Assembly: GCF_963259705.1 (NCBI RefSeq) | Contig: NC_081846.1 | Coordinates: forward strand, 95,492,641 to 95,556,640 | From: Myotis daubentonii | Taxonomy: Eukaryota > Chordata > Mammalia > Chiroptera > Vespertilionidae | Length of the DNA stretch: 64,000 bases | Reading direction: 5' to 3' | Shown here: piece after piece, positions 23,533 to 35,572 of the stretch | Layout of the letters: each line of letters begins with the position of its first letter | How positions within the stretch are numbered: position 1 is the stretch's first letter | Translations under genes and position numbers: made by a program | The notes under the pieces: generated by a model | Told to the model about the DNA's origin: nothing | The model's input: the letters and a program-made list of their open reading frames with translations, nothing else | The model's database searches: none

Positions 23533-25815
23533 GTGGAAAGCTGTGAAATGAGGCAAATACTGGTAATATTTATGTCTCCGGGTACTTCCGGTGGCGTTTT
23601 CACGGGACTGTGCTTTGACAAATTAAGTGTTCAGGCTTACAGAGCTCAGAATTGGTGTCTAAGGGCTTGGAATGATGAGAGTATTGTTTCTCTTTACAAT
23701 TAAGGAGGATTGGCTTTGGCGTTTTTTTGTGTGAATCAGTTAAAATGGTGACAATTCCGGTAAATACTTCTAAGCAAACTTTCTAATTTTGGTAAAACTG
23801 TTAAAATACACAATGATAGTTCCCAGAAAGGACTAACAACGTGTAAGAAACACTTAAATAGATTCTTACTACATTTACTGTCGTATTCAATCACGGAGGT
23901 TTCTAGTGGAAAGCTGTGAAATGACGCAAATACTGGTAATATTTACGTCTCCGGGTACTTCCGGTGGCGTTTTCACGGGACTGTGCTTTGAAATATTAAG
24001 AGTTCATGCTTACAGAGCTCAGAATTGGTGTCTAAAGCCTTGGAATGACGAGAATAGTTTTTTTGTTTACAATTAAGGAGGATTGGCTTTGGCGTTTTTT
24101 TGTGTGAATCAGTTAAAATGGTGACAATTCCGGTAAATACTTCTAAGCAAACTTTCTAATTTTGGTAAAACTGTTAAAATACACAATGATAGTTCCCAGA
24201 AATGATTAAGAACGTGTAAGAAACACCTCAAGTACACGTAAATAGAGTCTTACTACATTTACTGTCGTATTCAGTCACGGAGGTTTCCAGTGAAAGACCG
24301 TGAAATGACGCAAATACTGGTAATATTTACGTCTCCGGGTACTTCCGGTGGCGTTTTCACGGGACTGTGCTTTGAAATATTAAGATTTCATGCTTACAGA
24401 GCTCAGAATTGGTGTCTAAAGCCTTGGAATGACGAGAATAGTGTTTTTGTTTACAATTAAGGAGGATTGGCTTTGGCGTTTTTTTTGTGTGAATCAGTTA
24501 AAATGGTGACAATTCCGGTAAATACTTCTAAGCAAACTTTCTAATTTTGGTAAAACTGTTAAAATACACAATGATAGTTCCCAGAAATGATTAAGAACGT
24601 GTAAGAAACACCTCAAGTAAACGTAAATAGAGTCTTACTACATTTACTGTCCTATTCAGTCAAGGAGGTTTCCAGTGGAAAGCTGTGAAATGAGGCAAAT
24701 ACTGGTAATATTTATGTCTCCGGGTACTTCCGGTGGCGTTTTCACGGGACTGTGCTTTGACAAATTAAGTGTTCAGGCTTACAGAGCTCAGAATTGGTGT
24801 CTAAGGGCTTGGAATGATGAGAGTATTGTTTCTCTTTACAATTAAGGAGGATTGGCTTTGGCGTTTTTTTGTGTGAATCAGTTAAAATGGTGACAATTCC
24901 GGTAAATACTTCTAAGCAAACTTTCTAATTTTGGTAAAACTGTTAAAATACACAATGATAGTTCCCAGAAAGGACTAACAACGTGTAAGAAACACTTAAA
25001 TAGATTCTTACTACATTTACTGTCGTATTCAATCACGGAGGTTTCTAGTGGAAAGCTGTGAAATGACGCAAATACTGGTAATATTTACATCTCCGGGTAC
25101 TTCCGGTGGCGTTTTCACGGGACTGTGCTTTGAAATATTAAGAGTTCATGCTTACAGAGCTCAGAATTGGTGTCTAAAGCCTTGGAATGACGAGAATAGT
25201 GTTTTTGTTTACAAGTAAGGAGGATTGGCTTTGGCGTTTTTTTGTGTGAATCAGTTAAAATGGTGACAATTCCGGTAAATACTTCTAAGCAAACTTTCTA
25301 ATTTTGGTAAAACTGTTAAAATACACAATGATAGTTCCCAGAAATGATTAAGGACGTGTAAGAAACACCTCAAGTACACGTAAATAGAGTCTTACTACAT
25401 TTACTGTCGTATTCAGTCACGGAGGTTTCCAGTGAAAGACCGTGAAATGACGCAAATACTGGTAATATTTACGTCTCCGGGTACTTCCGGTGGCGTTTTC
25501 ACGGGACTGTGCTTTGAAATATTAAGAGTTCATGCTTACAGAGCTCAGAATTGGTGTCTAAAGCCTTGGAATGATGAGAATATTGTTTCTCTTTACAATT
25601 AAGGAGGATTGGCTTTGGTGTTTTTTTGTGTGAATCAGTTAAAATGATGACGATTCTGGTAAATACTTCTAAGCAAACTGTATAATTTTGGTAAAACTGT
25701 TAAAATACACAATGATAGTTCCCAGAAAGGACTAACAACGTGTAAGAAACACCTCAAGTACACGTAAATAGAGTCTTACTACATTTACTGTCGTATTCAT
25801 TCACGGAGGTTTCCA
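23533..25815 (+). repeat. Local trimer duplication (1,142 bp) and 4,961-bp spaced repeat
   Basis: Anchors are 23533, 23906, 24290, then 24675, 25048, 25432. The step 23533 to 24675 is 1,142 bp (three monomers), and both starting units carry CAAGGAGG and AGGGCTTGG. The 24290 unit joins a GTGAAAGACCG front to the AAGATTTCATGC rear of the 19329 type, so it is chimeric. From 24675 the order follows 19714-20855 at a constant 4,961-bp offset. That includes the rare TTTTCATGGGAC in the 20855 and 25816 units. Confidence 0.85.
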
Positions 25816-26429
25816 GTGAAAAGCAGTGAAATGACGCAAATACTGGTAATATTTACATCTCCAGGTACTTCCGGTGGCGTTTTCATGGGACTGTGCTTTG
25901 AAATATTAAGAGTTCATGCTTACCGAGCTCAGAATTGGTGTCTAACGCCTTGGAATGACGAGAATAGTGTTTCTGTTTACAATTAAGGAGGATTGGCTTT
26001 GGCGTTTTTTTGTGTGAATCAGTTAAAATGGTGAAGATTCCGGTAAATACTTCTAAGCAAACTGTCTAATTTTGGTAAAACCGTTAAAATACACAATGAT
26101 AGTTCCCAGAAATGATTAAGAACGTGTAAGAAACACCTCAAGTACACGTAAATAGAGTCAGAATTGGTGTCTAACGCCTTGGAATGACGAGAATAGTGTT
26201 TTTGTTTACAATTAAGGAGGATTGGCTTTGGCGTTTTTTTTGTGTGAATCAGTTAAAATGGTGACAATTCCGGTAAATACTTCTAAGCAAACTTTCTAAT
26301 TTTGGTAAAACTGTTAAAATACACAATGATAGTTTCCAGAAATGATTAAGAACGTGTAAGAAACACCTCAAGTAAACGTAAATAGAGTCTTACTACATTT
26401 ACTGTCCTATTCAGTCAAGGAGGTTTCCA
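25816..26429 (+). repeat. Full monomer followed by truncated monomer (deletion junction at 26159)
   Basis: The anchor at 25816 should be followed by another near 26200, but it is missing. The sequence passes from AAATAGAGTC directly to AGAATTGG at 26159/26160. About 155 bp is lost, covering the end of one monomer, the anchor and most of the open-frame half of the next. The next anchor is 26430, a distance of 614 bp instead of about 769. Only a TC dinucleotide is shared at the breakpoint, which fits end joining more than exchange between aligned repeats. I saw no other such irregular step in the window. Confidence 0.92.
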
Positions 26430-27955
26430 GTGGAAAGCTGTGAAATGAGGCAAATACTGGTAATATTTATGTCTCCGGGTACTTCCGGTGGCGTTTTCAC
26501 GGGACTGTGCTTTGACAAATTAAGTGTTCAGGCTTACAGAGCTCAGAATTGGTGTCTAAGGGCTTGGAATGATGAGAGTATTGTTTCTCTTTACAATTAA
26601 GGAGGATTGGCTTTGGCGTTTTTTTGTGTGAATCAGTTAAAATGGTGACAATTCCGGTAAATACTTCTAAGCAAACTTTCTAATTTTGGTAAAACTGTTG
26701 AAATACACAATGATAGTTCCCAGAAAGGACTAACAACGTGTTAGAAACACTTAAATAGATTCTTACTACATTTACTGTCGTATTCAATCACGGAGGTTTC
26801 TAGTGGAAAGCTGTGAAATGACGCAAATACTGGTAATATTTACGCCTCCGGGTACTTCCGGTGGCGTTTTCACGGGACTGTGCTTTGAAATATTAAGAGT
26901 TCATGCTTACAGAGCTCAGAATTGGTGTCTAAAGCCTTGGAATGATGAGAATATTGTTTCTCTTTACAATTAAGGAGGATTGGCTTTGGCGTTTTTTTGT
27001 GTGAATCAGTTAAAATGATGACGATTCTGGTAAATACTTCTAAGCAAACTGTATAATTTTGGTAAAACTGTTAAAATACACAATGATAGTTCCCAGAAAG
27101 GACTAACAACGTGTAAGAAACACCTCAAGTACACTTAAATAGATTCTTACTACATTTACTGTCGTATTCAATCACGGAGGTTTCTAGTGGAAAGCTGTGA
27201 AATGACGCAAATACTGGTAATATTTATGTCTCCGGGTACTTCCGGTGGCGTTTTCACGGGACTGTGCTTTGAAATATTAAGACTTCATGCTTACAGAGCT
27301 CAGAATTGGTGTCTAACGCCTTGGAATGACGAGAATAGTGTTTCTGTTTACAATTAACGAGGATTGGCTTTGGCGTTTTTTTGTGTGAATCAGTTAAAAT
27401 GGTGACGATTCCGGTAAATACTTCTAAGCAAACTGTCTAATTTTGGTAAAACTGTTAAAATACACAATGATAGTTCCCAGAAAGGACCAACAACGTGTAA
27501 GAAACACCTCAAGTACACTTAAATAGATTCTTACTACATTTACTGTCGTATTCAATCACGGAGGTTTCTAGTGGAAAGCTGTGAAATGACGCAAATACTG
27601 GTAATATTTACGTCTCTGGGTACTTCCGGTGGCGTTTTCACAGGACTGTGCTTTGAAATATTAAGAGTTCATGCTTACAGAGCTCAGAATTGGTGTCTAA
27701 AGCCTTGGAATGACGAGAATAGTGTTTTTGTTTACAATTAAGGAGGATTGGCTTTGGCGTTTTTTTTGTGTGAATCAGTTAAAATGGTGAAGATTCCGGT
27801 AAATACTTCTAAGCCAACTTTCTAATTTTGGTAAAACTGTTAAAATACACAATGAGAGTTCCCAGAAATGATTAAGAACGTGTAAGAAACACCTCAAGTA
27901 CACGTAAATAGAGTCTTACTACATTTACTGTCGTATTCAGTCACGGAGGTTTCCA
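26430..27955 (+). repeat. Transition from left-domain to right-domain monomers
   Basis: Anchors are 26430, 26803, 27187 and 27571. The 26430 unit is of the left-domain type found at 2516 and 6335 (CAAGGAGG, TTCAGGC, AGGGCTTGG). The 27187 unit is the first with the right-domain marker AAGACTTCATGC. The 27571 unit (CTCTGGGTAC, TTCACAGGACTG) recurs at 35188. The two domains join within about 1 kb, close to the truncated monomer. Confidence 0.8.
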
Positions 27956-30237
27956 GTCAAAAGCTGTGAAATGACGCAAATACTGGTAATATTTACATCT
28001 CCGGGTACCTCCGGTGGCGTTTTCACGGGACTGTGCTTTGAAATATTAAGAGTTCATGCTTACAGAGCTCAGAATTGGTGTCTAAAGCCTTGGAATAACG
28101 AGAATATTGTTTCTCTTTACAATTAAGGAGGATTGGCTTTGGCGTTTTTTTGTGTGAATCAGTTAAAATGGTGACGATTCCGGTAAATACTTCTAAGCAA
28201 ACTGTCTAATTTTGGTAAAACTGTTAAAATACACAATGATAGTTAACAGAAATGACTAAGAACGTGTAAGAAACACCTCAAGTACACGTAAATAGAGTCT
28301 TACTACATTTACTGTCGTATTCAGTCACGGAGGTTTCAGTGAAAAGCTGTGAAATGACGCAAATACTGGTAATATTTACATCTCCGGGTACTTCCGGTGG
28401 CGTTTTCACGGGACTGTGCTTTGAAATATTAAGAGTTCATGCTTACCGAGCTCAGAATTGGTGTCTAAAGCCTTGGAATGATGAGAGTATTGTTTCTCTT
28501 TACAATTAAGGAGGATTGGCTTTGGCGTTTTTTTGTGTGAATCAGTTAAAATGGTGACGATTCCGGTAAATACTTCTAAGCAAACTCTCTAATTTTGGTA
28601 AAACTGTTAAAATACACAATGATAGTTCTCAGAAAGGACTAACAACGTGTAAGAAACACTTAAATAGATTCTTACTACATTTACTGTCGTATTCAATCAC
28701 GGAGGTTTCTAGTGGAAAGCTGTGAAATGACGCAAATACTGGTAATATTTATGTCTCCGGGTACTTCCGGTGGCGTTTTCACGGGACTGTGCTTTGAAAT
28801 ATTAAGAGTTCATGCTTACAGAGCTCAGAATTGGTGTCTAAAGCCTTGGAATGATGAGAATATTGTTTCTCTTTCAATTAAGGAGGATTGGCTTTGGCGT
28901 TTTTTTTGTGTGAATCAGTTAAAATGGTGACGATTCCGGTAAATACTTCTAAGCAAACTCTCTAATTTTGGTAAAACTGTTAAAATACACAATGATAGTT
29001 CCCAGAAATGATTAAGAACGTGTAAGAAACACCTCAAGTACACGTAAATAGAGTCTTACTACATTTACTGTCGTATTCAGTCACGGAGGTTTCCAGTGAA
29101 AGACCGTGCAATGACGCAAATACTGGTAATATTTACGTCTCCGGGTACTTCCGGTGGCGTTTTCACGGGACTGTGCTTTGAAATATTAAGACTTCATGCT
29201 TACAGAGCTCAGAATTGGTGTCTAACGCCTTGGAATGACGAGAATAGTGTTTCTGTTTACAATTAATGAGGATTGGCTTTGGCGTTTTTTTGTGTGAATC
29301 AGTTAAAATGGTGACTATTCCGGTAAATACTTCTAAGCAAACTGTCTAATTTTGGTAAAACTGTTAAAATACACAATGATAGTTCCCAGAAAGGACTAAC
29401 AACGTGTAAGAAACACCTCAAGTACACTTAAATAGATTCTTACTACATTTACTGTCGTATTCAATCACGGAGGTTTCTAGTGGAAAGCTGTGAAATGACG
29501 CAAATACTGGTAATATTTACGTCTCCGGGTACTTCCGGTGGCGTTTTCACGGGACTGTGCTTTGAAAAATTAAGAGTTCATGCTTACAGAGCTCAGAATT
29601 GGTGTCTGAAGCCTTGGAATGACGAGAATATTTTTTCTCTTTACAATTAAGGAGGATTGGCTTTGGCGTTTTTTTGTGTGAATCAGTTAAAATGGTGACG
29701 ATTCCGGTAAATCCTTCTAAGCAAACTTTCTAATTTTGGTAAAACTGTTAAAATACACAATGATAGTTCCCAGAAATGATTAAGAACGTGTAAGAAACAC
29801 CTCAAGTACACGTAAATAGAGTCTTACTACATTTACTGTCCTATTCAGTCACGGAGGTTTCCAGTGGAAAGCTGTGAAATGAGGCAAATACTGGTAATAT
29901 TTATGTCTCCGGGTACTTCCGGTGGCGTTTTCACGGGACTGTGCTTTGACAAATTAAGTGTTCATGCTTACAGAGCTCAGAATTGGTGTCTAAAGCCTTG
30001 GAATGATGAGAATATTGTTTCTCTTTACAATTAAGGAGGATTGGCTTTGGCGATTTTTTTGTGTGAATCAGTTAAAATGGTGACGATTCCGGTAAATACT
30101 TCTAAGCAAACTGTCTAATTTTGGTAAAACTGTTAAAATACACAATGATAGTTCCCAGAAAGGACTAACAACGTGTAAGAAACACTTAAATAAATTCTTA
30201 CTACATTTACTGTCGTATTCAGTCACGGAGGTTTCCA
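27956..30237 (+). repeat. 6-monomer HOR, copy 1 (2,282 bp)
   Basis: Anchors are 27956, 28339, 28712, 29096, 29480 and 29864. All recur 2,282 bp downstream. Markers are GTCAAAAGC at the anchor of the first unit (GTC instead of GTG), GGTTTCAGTG before the second, TAACAGAAATG upstream of the second, the one-base deletion CTTTCAATTAAGG in the third, and GTGCAATGACG in the fourth region. CCGGGTACCTCC in this copy reads CCGGGTACTTCC in the next. Confidence 0.9.
28712..28930 (+). other. Monomer subtype with frame extended by 1-bp deletion (12 copies)
   Basis: The usual TTTACAATTAAGG reads TTTCAATTAAGG here. The lost base moves the frame past the normal TAA, so the open frame grows from 56 to 72 codons (66 when the T run is T7). 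Copies start at 28712, 30994, 34421, 36329, 39756, 42807, 46616, 51187, 53869, 58459, 60756 and 63053, all in the right domain. The frame starts at GTG; its first ATG is codon 6. I do not call it a gene: it is an accident of one subtype, useful as a lineage marker. Confidence 0.8.
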
Positions 30238-32519
30238 GTCAAAAGCTGTGAAATGACGCAAATACTGGTAATATTTACATCTCCGGGTACTTCCGGTGGC
30301 GTTTTCACGGGACTGTGCTTTGAAATATTAAGAGTTCATGCTTACAGAGCTCAGAATTGGTGTCTAAAGCCTTGGAATAACGAGAATATTGTTTCTCTTT
30401 ACAATTAAGGAGGATTGGCTTTGGCGTTTTTTTGTGTGAATCAGTTAAAATGGTGACGATTCCGGTAAATACTTCTAAGCAAACTGTCTAATTTTGGTAA
30501 AACTGTTAAAATACACAATGATAGTTAACAGAAATGACTAAGAACGTGTAAGAAACACCTCAAGTACACGTAAATAGAGTCTTACTACATTTACTGTCGT
30601 ATTCAGTCACGGAGGTTTCAGTGAAAAGCTGTGAAATGACGCAAATACTGGTAATATTTACATCTCCGGGTACTTCCGGTGGCGTTTTCACGGGACTGTG
30701 CTTTGAAATATTAAGAGTTCATGCTTACCGAGCTCAGAATTGGTGTCTAAAGCCTTGGAATGATGAGAGTATTGTTTCTCTTTACAATTAAGGAGGATTG
30801 GCTTTGGCGTTTTTTTGTGTGAATCAGTTAAAATGGTGACGATTCCGGTAAATACTTCTAAGCAAACTCTCTAATTTTGGTAAAACTGTTAAAATACACA
30901 ATGATAGTTCTCAGAAAGGACTAACAACGTGTAAGAAACACTTAAATAGATTCTTACTACATTTACTGTCGTATTCAATCACGGAGGTTTCTAGTGGAAA
31001 GCTGTGAAATGACGCAAATACTGGTAATATTTATGTCTCCGGGTACTTCCGGTGGCGTTTTCACGGGACTGTGCTTTGAAATATTAAGAGTTCATGCTTA
31101 CAGAGCTCAGAATTGGTGTCTAAAGCCTTGGAATGATGAGAATATTGTTTCTCTTTCAATTAAGGAGGATTGGCTTTGGCGTTTTTTTTGTGTGAATCAG
31201 TTAAAATGGTGACGATTCCGGTAAATACTTCTAAGCAAACTCTCTAATTTTGGTAAAACTGTTAAAATACACAATGATAGTTCCCAGAAATGATTAAGAA
31301 CGTGTAAGAAACACCTCAAGTACACGTAAATAGAGTCTTACTACATTTACTGTCGTATTCAGTCACGGAGGTTTCCAGTGAAAGACCGTGCAATGACGCA
31401 AATACTGGTAATATTTACGTCTCCGGGTACTTCCGGTGGCGTTTTCACGGGACTGTGCTTTGAAATATTAAGACTTCATGCTTACAGAGCTCAGAATTGG
31501 TGTCTAACGCCTTGGAATGACGAGAATAGTGTTTCTGTTTACAATTAATGAGGATTGGCTTTGGCGTTTTTTTGTGTGAATCAGTTAAAATGGTGACTAT
31601 TCCGGTAAATACTTCTAAGCAAACTGTCTAATTTTGGTAAAACTGTTAAAATACACAATGATAGTTCCCAGAAAGGACTAACAACGTGTAAGAAACACCT
31701 CAAGTACACTTAAATAGATTCTTACTACATTTACTGTCGTATTCAATCACGGAGGTTTCTAGTGGAAAGCTGTGAAATGACGCAAATACTGGTAATATTT
31801 ACGTCTCCGGGTACTTCCGGTGGCGTTTTCACGGGACTGTGCTTTGAAAAATTAAGAGTTCATGCTTACAGAGCTCAGAATTGGTGTCTGAAGCCTTGGA
31901 ATGACGAGAATATTTTTTCTCTTTACAATTAAGGAGGATTGGCTTTGGCGTTTTTTTGTGTGAATCAGTTAAAATGGTGACGATTCCGGTAAATCCTTCT
32001 AAGCAAACTTTCTAATTTTGGTAAAACTGTTAAAATACACAATGATAGTTCCCAGAAATGATTAAGAACGTGTAAGAAACACCTCAAGTACACGTAAATA
32101 GAGTCTTACTACATTTACTGTCCTATTCAGTCACGGAGGTTTCCAGTGGAAAGCTGTGAAATGAGGCAAATACTGGTAATATTTATGTCTCCGGGTACTT
32201 CCGGTGGCGTTTTCACGGGACTGTGCTTTGACAAATTAAGTGTTCATGCTTACAGAGCTCAGAATTGGTGTCTAAAGCCTTGGAATGATGAGAATATTGT
32301 TTCTCTTTACAATTAAGGAGGATTGGCTTTGGCGATTTTTTTGTGTGAATCAGTTAAAATGGTGACGATTCCGGTAAATACTTCTAAGCAAACTGTCTAA
32401 TTTTGGTAAAACTGTTAAAATACACAATGATAGTTCCCAGAAAGGACTAACAACGTGTAAGAAACACTTAAATAAATTCTTACTACATTTACTGTCGTAT
32501 TCAGTCACGGAGGTTTCCA
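30238..32519 (+). repeat. 6-monomer HOR, copy 2 (2,282 bp)
   Basis: Anchors are 30238, 30621, 30994, 31378, 31762 and 32146, with the same order and markers as the preceding copy. The upstream edges differ: CTCAAGTACACG before 27956, but CACTTAAATAAATTC before 30238. This sets the left limit of the duplicated segment at about 27915. This copy is also the first part of the 5,335-bp unit that follows. Confidence 0.9.
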
Positions 32520-35500
32520 GTGAAAAGCTGTGAAATGACGCAAATACTGGTAATATTTACATCTCCGGGTACTTCCGGTGGCGTTTTCACGGGACTGTGC
32601 TTTGAAATATTAAGAGTTCATGCTTACAGAGCTCAGAGTTGGTGTCTAAAGCCTTGGAATGACGAGAATATTGTTTCTCTTTACAATTAAGGAGGATTGG
32701 CTTTGGCGTTTTTTTGTGTGAATCAGTTAAAATGGTGACGATTCCGGTAAATACTTCTAAGCAAACTGTCTAATTTTGGTAAAACTGTTAAAATACACAA
32801 TGATAGTTCCCAGAAATGACTAAGAACGTGTAAGAAACACCTCAAGTACACGTAAATAGAGTCTTACTACATTTACTGTCCTATTCAGTCACGGAGGTTT
32901 CCAGTGGAAAGCTGTGAAATAACGCAAATACTGGTAATATTTACGTCTCCGGGTACTTCCGGTGGCGTTTTCACGGGACTGTGCTTTGAAATATTAAGAG
33001 TTCATGCTTACAGAGCTCAGAATTGGTGTCTAAAGCCTTGGAATGACGAGAATAGTGTTTTTGTTTACAATTAAGGATGATTGGCTTTGGCGTTTTTTTT
33101 GTGTGAATCAGTTAAAATGGTGACAATTCCGGTAAATCCTTCTAAGCAAACTTTCTAATTTTGGTAAAACTGTTAAAATACACAATGATAGTTCCCAGAA
33201 ATGATTAAGAAAGTGTAAGAAACACCTCAAGTACACGTAAATAGAGTCTTACTACATTTACTGTCGTATTCAGTCACGGAGGTTTCCAGTGAAAAGCTGT
33301 GAAATGACGCAAATACTGGTAATATTTACATCTCCGGGTACTTCCGGTGGCGTTTTCACGGGACTGTGCTTTGAAATATTAAGAGTTCATGCTTACCGAG
33401 CTCAGAATTGGTGTCTAAAGCCTTGGAATGATGAGAGTATTGTTTCTCTTTACAATTAAGGAGGATTGGCTTTGGCGTTTTTTTGTGTGAATCAGTTAAA
33501 ATGGTGACGATTCCGGTAAATACTTCTAAGCAAACTCTCTAATTTTGGTAAAACTGTTAAAATACACAATGATAGTTCTCAGAAAGGACTAACAACGTGT
33601 AAGAAACACTTAAATAGATTCTTACTACATTTACTGTCGTATTCAATCACGGAGGTTTCTAGTGGAAAGCTGTAAAATGACGCAAATACTGGTAATATTT
33701 ATGTCTCCGGGTACTTCCGGTGGCGTTTCCACGGGACTGTGCTTTGAAATATTAAGAGTTCATGCTTACAGAGCTCAGAATTGGTGTCTAAAGCCTTGGA
33801 ATGACGAGAATAGTGTTTTTGTTTACAATTAAGGAGGATTGGCTTTGGCGTTTTTTTTGTGTGAATCAGTTAAAATGGTGACATTTCCGGTAAATACTTC
33901 TAAGCAAACTTTCTAATTTTGGTAAAACTGTTAAAATACACAATGATAGTTCCCAAAAAGGATTAAGAACGTGTAAGAAACACCTCAAGTACACGTAAAT
34001 AGAGTCTTACTACATTTACTCTCCTATTCAGTCACGGAGGTTTCCAGTGGAAAGCTGTGAAATGAGGCAAATACTGGTAATATTTATGTCTCCGGGTACT
34101 TCCGGTGGCGTTTTCACGGGACTGTGCTTTGACAAATTAAGTGTTCATGCTTACAGAGCTCAGAATTGGTGTCTAAAGCCTTGGAATGATGAGAATATTG
34201 TTTCTCTTTACAATTAAGGAGGATTGGCTTTGGCGTTTTTTTTGTGTGAATCAGTTAAAATGGTGACGATTCCAGTAAATACTTCTAAGCAAACTTTCTA
34301 ATTTTGGTAAAACTGTTAAAATACACAATGATAGTTCCCAGAAAGGACTAACAACGTGTAAGAAACACTTAAATAGATTCTTACTACATTTACTGTCGTA
34401 TTCAATCACGGAGGTTTCTAGTGGAAAGCTGTGAAATGACGCAAATACTGGAAATATTTATGTCTCCGGGTACTTCCGGTGGCGTTTTCACGGGACTGTG
34501 CTTTGAAATATTAAGAGTTCATGCTTACAGAGCTCAGAATTGGTGTCTAAAGCCTTGGAATGATGAGAATATTGTTTCTCTTTCAATTAAGGAGGATTGG
34601 CTTTGGCGTTTTTTTGTGTGAATCAGTTAAAATGGTGACGATTCCGGTAAATACTTCTAAGCAAACTCTCTAATTTTGGTAAAACTGTTAAAATACAGAA
34701 TGATAGTTCCCAGAAATGATTAAGAACGTGTAAGAAACACCTCAAGTACACGTAAATAGAGTCTTACTACATTTACTTTCGTATTCAGTCATGGAGGTTT
34801 CCAGTGAAAGACCGTGAAATGACGCAAATACTGGTAATATTTACGTCTCCGGGTACTTCCGGTGGCGTTTTCACGGGACTGTGCTTTGAAATATTAAGAC
34901 TTCATGCTTACAGAGCTCAGAATTGGTGTCTAACGCCTTGGAATGACGAGAATAGTGTTTCTGTTTACAATTAACGAGGATTGGCTTTGGCGTTTTTTTG
35001 TGTGAATCAGTTAAAATGGTGACGAATCCAGTAAATACTTCTAAGCAAACAGTCTAATTTTGGTAAAACTGTTAAAATACACAATGATAGTTCCCAGAAA
35101 GGACCAACAACGTGTAAGAAACACCTCAAGTACACTTAAATAGATTCTTACTACATTTACTGTCGTATTCAATCACGGAGGTTTCTAGTGGAAAGCTGTG
35201 AAATGACGCAAATACTGGTAATATTTACGTCTCTGGGTACTTCCGGTGGCGTTTTCACAGGACTGTGCTTTGAAATATTAAGAGTTCATGCTTACAGAGC
35301 TCAGAATTGGTGTCTAAAGCCTTGGAATGACGAGAATAGTGTTTTTGTTTACAATTAAGGAGGATTGGCTTTGGCGTTTTTTTTGTGTGAATCAGTTAAA
35401 ATGGTGAAGATTCCGGTAAATACTTCTAAGCCAACTTTCTAATTTTGGTAAAACTGTTAAAATACACAATGAGAGTTCCCAGAAATGATTAAGAACGTGT

Positions 35501-35572
35501 AAGAAACACCTCAAGTACACGTAAATAGAGTCTTACTACATTTACTGTCGTATTCAGTCACGGAGGTTTCCA
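30238..35572 (+). repeat. 14-monomer HOR, copy 1 (5,335 bp)
   Basis: Anchors are 30238, 30621, 30994, 31378, 31762, 32146, 32520, 32904, 33289, 33662, 34047, 34421, 34804 and 35188. The rare GTCAAAAGC anchor returns at 35573, exactly 5,335 bp on, and the following anchors keep that spacing. Further shared markers are GAAATAACGC at 32904/38239, TTTCCACGGG after 33662/38997, CTGGAAATATT at 34421/39756 and CAGTCATGGAGG before 34804/40139. It contains two CTTTCAATTAAGG monomers (30994, 34421). Confidence 0.92.
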
